From: Robiginitomaculum sp. | GTDB lineage: Bacteria > Pseudomonadota > Alphaproteobacteria > Caulobacterales > Maricaulaceae | NCBI GenBank assembly: GCA_026982415.1 | Contig: JALSHE010000074.1 | Coordinates: 1 to 57,428 of the forward strand | Length of the DNA stretch: 57,428 bases | Direction: 5' to 3' | Part shown: piece after piece, positions 44,799 through 51,235 of the stretch | Numbering within the stretch: position 1 is the stretch's first letter | Layout: every line of letters begins with the position of its first letter | Translations under genes and position numbers: made by a program | Notes under the pieces: model-generated | Told to the model about the DNA's origin: nothing | Seen by the model: only the letters and a program-made list of their open reading frames with translations | Database searches by the model: none

Positions 44799-44851
44799 GT
44801 TGGGCGTCCCCTTGCGGGGCAACCAGTTGGCCGTCCCCTTGCGGGGCAACC
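44793..44851 (+). repeat. 27-bp tandem repeat with hairpins at the tRNA 3' end
   Basis: CAACC starts at 44793, 44820 and 44847, giving two units of 27 bp plus a partial third. Each unit carries CAACCAGTTGG(G/C)CGTC and a CCCC-TTGC-GGGG hairpin. The first unit begins with the tRNA's own AACCA end, so the tRNA 3' terminus has been copied together with the hairpin. A role in 3' processing or termination is possible. Confidence 0.75.
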
Positions 44852-45360
44852 AAATACGCGCGGCGGGCTGCCCTTCTGACGCGCGGCGGGGGGCGGGGTT
44901 TGCTTGTTTCATTTGTTGGGGGACTCCGACATTTGATATTTGGTTGTTTGAACATCTTCCAAATAGCAAATCCCGCCGCTTTTTTAAAGGGGTATTATAC
45001 CCCGGCATTACCCGCCTTAAATTTGGCAAATACAATCAAATCTGTGCCTTCGCTCTGGCCAATCGGCCCACATTCAGAAATGGCACTCGACCGGAGGAAG
45101 CGAATAGACCGGAAGCCCGTGCTTGAGGCGGTGATCAGTGAGGCGTTGGGAGGCGTCATATCTGTAAATCTCAAGATAGAGGTTAGTCCACCGGGTGTGC
45201 CTGGACTGGTTAACCGCTACCTCCCAGTTTTTTCCCATAGACGCCCTCGGCACACCTCCCGTGTTATCCGAGGCCGTCTGCGCCTGTTCATGGATGCTCT
45301 GAACAGGTTGGTCGGAGCGGTGCTCACACACTGCTCCGGTTTTATTTTGGAGCGAACGCT
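44852..45360 (+). other. Structured early leader region without a convincing gene
   Basis: About 500 bp between the tRNA and the next clear gene. It holds a duplicated CGCGCGGCGGG (near 44855 and 44879) and a perfect GGGGTAT-T-ATACCCC palindrome (44989-45003). It also holds a bulged hairpin GGTTAGTCCA..TGGAC-TGGT-TAACC (45181-45215), an 8-bp hairpin CCTGTTCA..TGAACAGG (45283-45307) and an intrinsic terminator (45313-45348). A frame from ATG 45079 to 45364 could encode a 94-residue Arg-rich protein coupled to the next gene, but its codons follow the hairpins and I do not call it. Confidence 0.5.
45313..45348 (+). terminator. Intrinsic terminator between cro/tRNA and the early operon (tR1-like)
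   Basis: CGGAGCGGTG and CACTGCTCCG form a 10-position stem (one G-U-type mismatch) with a CTCACA loop, followed by GTTTTATTTT. It lies 13 bp before the next gene, so early genes beyond it should need read-through or antitermination. Confidence 0.7.
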
Positions 45361-45639
45361 ATGAGACATTATGCCATTCGCCATAAAACCACGGGTAAAT
45401 ATCTTGCTTATGTCAATCAGAATGATGCAGCCCGCAGAAAACTAGAATATATGTTGCAGCCTAAACTTTGGGCGACGCGGTACGGGATTATTAGCAATCT
45501 AATTAACCTCAATACGATAGACGTTGCGCTTGAAAATTACGAGATTGTCACCTTTGATGTGGTGATTACCCGTGCCGAACAGCCAGCCGTGAATGCCCGT
45601 TCATTTTTTGATAATGTCGCAGGTGACCAGCATGGATAA
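45361..45639 (+). CDS. Small early protein of unknown function
   Basis: The 92-residue product (MRHYAIRHKTTGKYLAYVNQNDAARRKLEYMLQ) has a GGAG ribosome site and follows the tR1-like terminator. Its beginning recalls small proteins that read 'IR.kttGkyl.....' in phages, but no family is recognised. It overlaps the CII-like gene by 8 bp. Confidence 0.6.
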   Translation: MRHYAIRHKTTGKYLAYVNQNDAARRKLEYMLQPKLWATRYGIISNLINLNTIDVALENYEIVTFDVVITRAEQPAVNARSFFDNVAGDQHG

Positions 45640-46090
45640 GCCCACCCTCCAAGTTTTCCTCGCTGCTTTGACGGCGCAGTTAATTGCCAAATGCGGCGGG
45701 CAGGTCTCGGCGGCTTTGGAATGCGATATTAGCCAGAGCCAGTTGCAACGCGCCGCCGACCCAAACCATAGCTATAGTTTGAAAGCTTCGACCATATACC
45801 ATCTTGAGCAAGCCTGCGGGGAAGCTATCATATCCCGCGAACTGCACGATATCAGCCTATATGCGGGTCATGAACAGCACAAACACCCAATCCTGCTCGG
45901 GATTGATTTGGCCGACCAAGCCACAGATTTAACCGTCGCCATTGTTGGCGTCTGGCGCGACGGCAAACTTACAATCAATGAGCACAAATTATTGACCACC
46001 AAATATGCCGATATTCGCAGCCAATTGGCGCGCCTGATCAGCGCAAACCCTATCATGAACACACCGTGGAGCCGTCAACGTGAACACTAA
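45632..46090 (+). CDS. CII-like phage regulatory protein
   Basis: The ATG at 45632 has AGGTGA 5 nt upstream; two earlier in-frame starts overlap the previous gene more. The 152-residue protein has a helical region (LAALTAQLIAKCGGQVSAALECDISQSQLQRAADPNHSYSLKASTIYHLEQACG) with the spacing of the Phage_CP76/CII regulator family, then a hydrophobic VAIVGVW region. It would act in the early lysis-lysogeny decision; assignment is moderate. Confidence 0.55.
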   Translation: MDKPTLQVFLAALTAQLIAKCGGQVSAALECDISQSQLQRAADPNHSYSLKASTIYHLEQACGEAIISRELHDISLYAGHEQHKHPILLGIDLADQATDLTVAIVGVWRDGKLTINEHKLLTTKYADIRSQLARLISANPIMNTPWSRQREH

Positions 46091-46457
46091 AACACAATAT
46101 GCCATGCCTGGTGGACGCAAGACGTTCAAACAACGCAGTGCCGAAAAGCTAATTGCCATTGGCAAGGCCTTGCTGGGGCGGGATAGCCTAAGCCCCTATT
46201 GGCAAAAACCAACCGCCGGACAAGTCGCGGTCATGAGCGCCATTCGCGATATAGAACCCGTAGAATATGCGGGATGTTGGGACGGCATCATTTTTACTTT
46301 GGGCGGCACGAGCGGTCAATTTAACATGTTAAAAACCGATGCAGAAATGATGATTGCTTGCGGCCACATAACCGCCGACGGCAAATTGACGGCGCAGGCA
46401 CAAGCCTATCTCTCAGATGTTGACGGCTTTGTCACCCCAATCGCGGCGGTGATATAA
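46080..46457 (+). CDS. Early protein of unknown function
   Basis: A GTG start at 46080 with GGAG upstream overlaps the preceding gene by 11 bp. The 125-residue product (KLIAIGKALLGRDSLSPYWQKPTAGQVAVMSAIRD ... CWDGIIFTLGGTSGQFNML) shows no recognised domain or membrane segment. Confidence 0.6.
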   Translation: MNTKTQYAMPGGRKTFKQRSAEKLIAIGKALLGRDSLSPYWQKPTAGQVAVMSAIRDIEPVEYAGCWDGIIFTLGGTSGQFNMLKTDAEMMIACGHITADGKLTAQAQAYLSDVDGFVTPIAAVI

Positions 46458-46732
46458 TGACCGCACCTGTAAACAAAACCCCATCTGCCAAGAAAAAAAG
46501 TACGTTCAAATGTCCGGATTGCGGATCCGCCTGTCGTGTGACCAATAGTAAGATTTTCGGCAATACCTATAAAGAATTCAACGCCAGCTGCACCAGCGAT
46601 AAATGCGGAGGCCGCTATGTTTTTGGCAGCGAGCCTGTGCGGATTTTAACGCCGAGCCAAACCCCAAACCCGATGATCGATTTACCCATGCATGACCATT
46701 CTGGTCAAAACCAAAACCCTAAAGAGGTATAA
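46457..46732 (+). CDS. ogr: Ogr/Delta-type late gene activator
   Basis: The 91-residue protein has CPDC, then 22 residues, then C-x4-C (CTSDKC), exactly the C-x2-C-x22-C-x4-C zinc pattern of P2 Ogr, with ARV-TNSK and YKEFNASC in place of the family R-S...Y--C-N. It should bind the late-promoter dyads at 24656 and 32058 and recruit RNA polymerase through its alpha subunit. It is expressed from the early operon, not after D as in P2. TAATG coupling to the upstream gene is visible. Confidence 0.9.
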   Translation: MTAPVNKTPSAKKKSTFKCPDCGSACRVTNSKIFGNTYKEFNASCTSDKCGGRYVFGSEPVRILTPSQTPNPMIDLPMHDHSGQNQNPKEV

Positions 46733-46734
46733 TT

Positions 46735-47040
46735 ATGCTCAAACCACATTTGGACAATTCCGGCAATATCGCCGCCGATATTTTGGCGAATATGAACACG
46801 GTCGGGCAAGACAGCCGCGACCAAACCTTGACGCGGGTCGTGGCGCGGCTGGTCAATGACCACAATTTCAGTATGGAAGATGCCCGCGACGCGGCGGCCA
46901 AGGCCGTGGCCGACACCGACTCGCGCGGCATTGACGGCTATCTAGATTTAGACGCAAGCACCAGCACAGCTTTGTTTGTCAAAATTGACGGCACGACCCG
47001 CGTCTTGTCCCTCGCCCAAATCATTTCGTTTTTTGAGTAG
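46735..47040 (+). CDS. Early protein of unknown function
   Basis: The 101-residue product (VARLVNDHNFSMEDARDAAAKAVADTDSRGIDGYLDLD) is acidic and helical with an AGAGG ribosome site. No family is recognised. Confidence 0.6.
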   Translation: MLKPHLDNSGNIAADILANMNTVGQDSRDQTLTRVVARLVNDHNFSMEDARDAAAKAVADTDSRGIDGYLDLDASTSTALFVKIDGTTRVLSLAQIISFFE

Positions 47041-47048
47041 GGTGCGGT

Positions 47049-47270
47049 GTGCAGGGTGTTGTTCAGGATTGTCGGCAATGCACAACGCCCCACCAATATG
47101 ACCGTCACTGCATCATATGCACGGCGACCCTGATTTTAACAATGCCCAAGGCGGCACGGCGCGACCAGATTGATTACGCTGCCTTACAATTCGAACACAA
47201 AACCGAGGATTTAGAACAGGAGATAATCAGACAATTTCGCAACAAACGCGCCGCCGCCAAAGCGGCCTAA
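47049..47270 (+). CDS. Small protein with Cys-rich N terminus
   Basis: Starts at GTG 47049 with AGGGTG upstream. The first 30 residues contain C-x2-C ... H-C-x2-C (CRQC and HCIIC), a likely small zinc-binding knuckle, followed by a charged helix (DLEQEIIRQFRNKRAAAKAA). A nucleic-acid-binding role is possible. A downstream ATG (47139) would lose the Cys residues. Confidence 0.5.
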   Translation: MQGVVQDCRQCTTPHQYDRHCIICTATLILTMPKAARRDQIDYAALQFEHKTEDLEQEIIRQFRNKRAAAKAA

Positions 47271-47297
47271 ACACAAAAACCAACACCGGAGGATATT

Positions 47298-47471
47298 ATG
47301 GTTTTTCTAACACTGGCGGTTTTCGCCGTCTATTTATGCATAGCGATTGTTGTTGGACTTCACAGTCTGACCAAAAACAACAATCCAGATGCCCCCGTTT
47401 TCCAACTCATTTTTGCAATCGCAAACGGCCTGTCATGGCCGTTGATACTGCGCGGTAGAAAGCAGGCCTAA
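47298..47471 (+). CDS. Small membrane protein
   Basis: A 57-residue product with GGAGG ribosome site. The first 22 residues form a transmembrane helix (VFLTLAVFAVYLCIAIVVGL) and a second amphipathic/hydrophobic stretch (VFQLIFAIANGLSWPLIL) ends in basic RGRKQA. Function unknown. Confidence 0.65.
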   Translation: MVFLTLAVFAVYLCIAIVVGLHSLTKNNNPDAPVFQLIFAIANGLSWPLILRGRKQA

Positions 47472-47472
47472 A

Positions 47473-47871
47473 ATGGATATGCAAACACATGTAATTACAC
47501 CGCGCGACGGCGACACCGTCGAAAAACTCCACGCCAAAATCAAAACCCTGGAGACCACGGTCGACGATTTACAGGCACAGGCTAAGGCGGGCGGACAGCT
47601 AAAACGCGGCGGGGTTTTACCGCTGGATGATGAACCGTTTTTTGTTCTGGTCGCCCGCGACCCGTTCGCCCCAATCCTTGTAGAAGCATGGGCATTTCTG
47701 CGCATGGGCAAGTTCACCGAAGCCCAGCACGTCTTAAACCGTCTGTTAAATCCCACCCTGGTCATTGACCCGCAAACATCCGACGACCCCCAAATCATAA
47801 GCGCCTTTCACATTGGCAGCCGCATGACCGACTGGTTCAAATCTAAGATTTTGAAAGGAGCGGGACAATGA
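47473..47871 (+). CDS. Early protein with coiled-coil N terminus
   Basis: The 132-residue product has a coiled coil (VEKLHAKIKTLETTVDDLQAQAKAG) and a compact second half (PFFVLVARDPFAPILVEAWAFLRMG). It starts 1 bp after the preceding stop and overlaps the next gene by 4 bp. No family recognised. Confidence 0.62.
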   Translation: MDMQTHVITPRDGDTVEKLHAKIKTLETTVDDLQAQAKAGGQLKRGGVLPLDDEPFFVLVARDPFAPILVEAWAFLRMGKFTEAQHVLNRLLNPTLVIDPQTSDDPQIISAFHIGSRMTDWFKSKILKGAGQ

Positions 47872-48137
47872 GTAAATCCGTAGCCGTGAAAATATCGGCA
47901 GGCATGCGTGACCTCGCTTTGGACACCGAGAAAAGATTGAAAGCCCTGTCTGGCCGCGATGATTGTCGCTTCATCACCTTGGTCGCCGACAATACAGGCC
48001 AAGTGCATTATGTCTCTAATCTTGAGCGCACAGAAAGTGCGGGCTTGCTTTATTCTCTCTTGGTTGGCTGGGCAAACCGTGATGACCATGTCGCCGCCCA
48101 TGTCCGCGATATGGTCAAGAAAGCGGGGGCAAAATGA
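47868..48137 (+). CDS. Early protein of unknown function
   Basis: 89 residues, cytoplasmic, with alternating beta and helix (CRFITLVADNTGQVHYVSNLERTESAGLLYSLLVGWANRDDHVAAHV). Start overlaps the previous stop (ATGA). No family recognised. Confidence 0.6.
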   Translation: MSKSVAVKISAGMRDLALDTEKRLKALSGRDDCRFITLVADNTGQVHYVSNLERTESAGLLYSLLVGWANRDDHVAAHVRDMVKKAGAK

Positions 48138-48319
48138 TGGCACATATAGTCTTAATCATCGTCACCGTCGTCATAGTGTGCATTGCTCTATTGATGATAC
48201 CCGATTGGGTTTTTGGCTGGGCATCTGACGAAGCCGATATGGGCGGCGCAGATTGTTCCGACACCCAAGCGCCAACATTCTACGAAGCCAATGACCCTTA
48301 TCAAGGCGATAAGCCGTGA
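48134..48319 (+). CDS. Small single-pass membrane protein
   Basis: The 61-residue product has one N-terminal transmembrane helix (IVLIIVTVVIVCIALLMIPDWVFGW) and an acidic C terminus. It is coupled to both neighbours by ATGA/GTGA overlaps. Function unknown. Confidence 0.6.
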   Translation: MMAHIVLIIVTVVIVCIALLMIPDWVFGWASDEADMGGADCSDTQAPTFYEANDPYQGDKP

Positions 48320-48519
48320 CCCTATCCCTATTCCCGTCCGCGCAAATCCCGCGCCATAAATATATCACCCGTATGCATGTTATGGATGCGGGCAGTGGCT
48401 TGATTGAATTTGAATGCGGCAAATGCGCATACAATACGGGCATGATCAAGGACATCCACACCGTGACCGAAAACAAACGCGGGCTACCTTGCCCCATCTG
48501 CAATGGGAAAGGTGATTAA
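48316..48519 (+). CDS. Zinc-ribbon-like small protein
   Basis: The 67-residue product begins at a GTG overlapping the previous stop. It has two Cys pairs (ECGKCAY and LPCPICNG) about 28 residues apart, the layout of small phage zinc ribbons. A nucleic-acid or host-protein binding role is plausible. Confidence 0.65.
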   Translation: MTLSLFPSAQIPRHKYITRMHVMDAGSGLIEFECGKCAYNTGMIKDIHTVTENKRGLPCPICNGKGD

Positions 48520-48521
48520 CC

Positions 48522-48872
48522 ATGCCGCCATCTGTCCGCAATTCAGGCACCAGATTGATATGTCCAAAATGTGGGCATGCGCTGAATATCGTCGTGCGGG
48601 TGCCCGGCAAGGTTAAATGTTGTTTTATCCACCCCCACACCGAATTAAAACGCCAACAAGTATTTGCGCCACGGCGTCTTGGGCAACATAGGCTCGGCAA
48701 ACTAAAATCCGATATGAAATTAAGCGTACAGGCGCTCGACACGCTCTTTGTTGACCAAGATGACTTTGTCACCTTGGCGCAGAACATTGCCCAACGTCTA
48801 ATCACGTCCGGCAAAACCTTGCAAGAACTGGCCAATATCCCGCGTGAGGAGGATGACAACAATGAATTTTGA
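48522..48872 (+). CDS. Early protein with N-terminal CxxC and basic region
   Basis: The 116-residue product has CPKCGHAL near the N terminus, a Cys-Cys further on (VKCCFIHPH), a basic stretch and an acidic C-terminal helix. It may bind zinc. No family recognised. Confidence 0.6.
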   Translation: MPPSVRNSGTRLICPKCGHALNIVVRVPGKVKCCFIHPHTELKRQQVFAPRRLGQHRLGKLKSDMKLSVQALDTLFVDQDDFVTLAQNIAQRLITSGKTLQELANIPREEDDNNEF

Positions 48873-49296
48873 TTTGAATGTGGAAGCCATGTCGCGGGAC
48901 GAGTTAATTACAGCTTATTATGATGTTGTTGATAGGTTTGAACAGGTGTTTGGCATTGAAATGGCAGAATTGCAGACGGCCATTGACTTTCTACGCGCCA
49001 ATGATGCGGGGCTTAAATATTCTCGAACCGGTAGTGCTAAAACCTTGTGTCTCTTGAAAACAGGTCGGATTATCAGCCGCCGTGCAATCATTGCGGCAAC
49101 GGCCATGAACAAAGCACCAGAAGACTGCATCACCGTGCGCGGCGGCATGGCAAGCGTTTATATTTGCTATTTGCGGAAAATCCTCACCCCCCTGGGCGTC
49201 AAAATCATCACAATTAATGGCCTCGGTTACCAAATCCAACCTCAGTCCTTAAAAGTTTTATCCGCAGCCCTCGCCGCCACCACAATACGCCAATGA
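48862..49296 (+). CDS. Winged-helix DNA-binding protein (OmpR C-terminal type)
   Basis: The ATG at 48862 follows GAGGAGG by 9 nt and is preferred over 48844. An N-terminal helix (about 1-45) is followed by a winged helix: LLKTGRIISRRAIIAA, then ASVYICYLRKILTPLGVKIITINGLGYQI, which matches the recognition helix and GY wing of response-regulator DNA-binding domains. There is no receiver domain. A stand-alone wing of this type in a phage early operon is probably a regulator. Confidence 0.72.
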   Translation: MNFDLNVEAMSRDELITAYYDVVDRFEQVFGIEMAELQTAIDFLRANDAGLKYSRTGSAKTLCLLKTGRIISRRAIIAATAMNKAPEDCITVRGGMASVYICYLRKILTPLGVKIITINGLGYQIQPQSLKVLSAALAATTIRQ

Positions 49297-50972
49297 GCCG
49301 TATAATGGGGATCATAGTCGACAATTTCGCGGGTGGTGGCGGCGCGTCTACCGCCATGGAGCAAGCCCTTGGGCGGCATGTTGATATTGCTATCAATCAC
49401 GACAAAGACGCTATCGCCATGCACAAAGCCAACCATCCCAAAACCAAACATTATTGCGAAAGCGTTTGGGATGTAGACCCGTCCGAAGCCTGTGCAGGCC
49501 GCTCTGTTGATGTGGCTTGGTTCTCACCAGACTGCAAACATTTCAGCCGCGCGGCGGGCGGAAAACCCAAAGACCAGAACATTCGCGGCCTTGCATGGGT
49601 TGTCCTCACATGGGCTAAACTTCCAGTTTGGCAACGCCCTAAAATTATATTTTTGGAAAATGTTGGAGAGTTCAAGGACTGGCAACCCGTCACCAAAAAA
49701 GGTGCGATTGATAAACGCTATGCCAAAGGCCACACATTCAGGGAATGGGAAAACCAATTACGGGCGCTCGGCTATAAGACCGAATGTCAAATGCTCCGCG
49801 CGGATAAATACGGTGCGCCGACCATCCGAAATCGCCTGTTTTTTGTAGCGCGGTGCGACGGCCTGCCAATCGTCTGGCCGGAGCCAACCCACGGGGATCC
49901 AAATGCAGACGGGTTTGGCGCGTCTAATCTGAAACCATGGCGGGCGGCCCATAGCATTATTGACTGGAGCATACCATGCCCGTCCATTTTTGAGCGCAAA
50001 AAACCACTGGCCGAGAATACAATGCGGCGGATTGCGGCGGGGCTAAAGAAATTCGTGATTGATAATCCAGAACCTTTCATCATCAAGGTCAATCACGCAT
50101 ATCCCCAATTCAGAGGCCAAAGCCTGCACGACCCACTCCAGACTGTAACTCGCAAAAACGGATTTGCCCTGGCCACACCAATTATCGATGCACAATTTGG
50201 TGCAAGTACAGGCCGCGATGTGCAAGAGCCCGTTGGTAGTATTACCGCAGGTGGCCAAGGTAAACAGGCGGTAGTAGCGCCGATAATTGACCGTCAATTT
50301 GGCACAGCCACAGGCGATACTAACCAAAATGACATCACCCGACCGCTCGGCGCGGTGACCGCAGGCGGCGCGGGCGGTAAGAATGCTCTGATTGCACCCC
50401 AAATTGTCGTTATGGGATACGGCGATAAAAAGGGGCAAAACCCTAGGCTTCGTTCTTTGCACGACCCACTGCACACCATAACGGCGGGCGGTAAAAAAGC
50501 GGCCATTGCCGCTGCCTTTATAGCCCAACACAACACAGGCGTGGTTGGCAGGGACGCCACGGCCCCATTATCATCCGTAACCGCCACAGGCAGCCAGCAA
50601 CAGCCCGTAACGGTGACATTCGGCGCAGACCACAGCGAAGATGTCAGCGCGTTTTTGCTGAAATATTACGGCAATGAAAAATCTGGTTGCGACATCGAGC
50701 ACCCGTTGCATACCGTGACTTCCAAAGATAGATTTGGCCTGATTATGGTCAAAGGCCAGCAATACCGCATCGTTGATATTGGTATGCGGATGCTATCTTC
50801 CCGCGAATTATTCAACGCCCAGGGCTTCCCGCCATATTATGATATTATGGACGGTGAACTGACAAAAACGGCACAAGTTGCCAAGGCTGGCAATGCGGTC
50901 TCTCCGCCGCCAGCCATTGCCCTCATCCGGGCTAATTCTGCACCTTATATGGCAGGGAGGTTGGCGGCATGA
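49293..50972 (+). CDS. C5-cytosine DNA methyltransferase with internal repeats
   Basis: The 559-residue protein has motif I DNFAGGGGASTAME (about residues 10-23), a catalytic motif IV variant WFSPDCKHFS (Cys81; the usual PC is spaced as PDC, as in some phage enzymes), motif VI FLENVGEF, motif VIII APTIRNRLFFVA and motif X AGNAVSPPPAIAL near the C terminus. The region between VIII and X (about residues 279-475), where target recognition lies, consists of six repeats of about 30-50 residues, each with a P-(L/V)-x2-(V/I)-T core (PLQTVT, PVGSIT, PLGAVT, PLHTIT, PLSSVT, PLHTVT). Confidence 0.9.
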   Translation: MSRIMGIIVDNFAGGGGASTAMEQALGRHVDIAINHDKDAIAMHKANHPKTKHYCESVWDVDPSEACAGRSVDVAWFSPDCKHFSRAAGGKPKDQNIRGLAWVVLTWAKLPVWQRPKIIFLENVGEFKDWQPVTKKGAIDKRYAKGHTFREWENQLRALGYKTECQMLRADKYGAPTIRNRLFFVARCDGLPIVWPEPTHGDPNADGFGASNLKPWRAAHSIIDWSIPCPSIFERKKPLAENTMRRIAAGLKKFVIDNPEPFIIKVNHAYPQFRGQSLHDPLQTVTRKNGFALATPIIDAQFGASTGRDVQEPVGSITAGGQGKQAVVAPIIDRQFGTATGDTNQNDITRPLGAVTAGGAGGKNALIAPQIVVMGYGDKKGQNPRLRSLHDPLHTITAGGKKAAIAAAFIAQHNTGVVGRDATAPLSSVTATGSQQQPVTVTFGADHSEDVSAFLLKYYGNEKSGCDIEHPLHTVTSKDRFGLIMVKGQQYRIVDIGMRMLSSRELFNAQGFPPYYDIMDGELTKTAQVAKAGNAVSPPPAIALIRANSAPYMAGRLAA

Positions 50973-51235
50973 GCACACCAGAACATAGTAATCGGGCATT
51001 TCCTACGGTAAAAACCGCTTGGCGGCAGGGTGACAGCACCCCGCCGCCGCGTGGTTTCACCACAGGGGAAAAGCTACGGGCATGGGGCTGGCACCGGGAC
51101 GGCTGGGACGCCCAATGCATCTCCTTGCGCCTCAATAAACAGCGGCGCCAGCCACCAAAGAACAAATACAAATATCCGCAAATGCGGGTGCGGGAAGTCA
51201 TGGACATGCTAAAAGAAATGGAGATGCTCGGATGA
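50969..51235 (+). CDS. Early protein of unknown function
   Basis: 88 residues, basic, cytoplasmic (PRGFTTGEKLRAWGWHRDGWDAQC ... KYPQMRVREVMDMLKEMEMLG). It is coupled to the methylase and to the primase by 4-bp overlaps. No family recognised. Confidence 0.6.
   Translation: MSTPEHSNRAFPTVKTAWRQGDSTPPPRGFTTGEKLRAWGWHRDGWDAQCISLRLNKQRRQPPKNKYKYPQMRVREVMDMLKEMEMLG

Noticed and set aside
44755-45035. Minus-strand frames opposite the tRNA (ending VAEAGFEPATFWL-like).
   Set aside because: This is the well-known spurious translation of a tRNA antisense strand.
44672-45364. Long plus-strand frame across the initiator tRNA and leader (230 codons).
   Set aside because: Its first part is the translation of the tRNA and tandem hairpins and looks non-protein. 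Only the last 94 codons could be a gene and these coincide with hairpins and a terminator.
46457-46732. Reading as a generic ribosomal or DksA-like zinc finger.
   Set aside because: The exact C-x2-C-x22-C-x4-C spacing and prophage context fit Ogr/Delta better.
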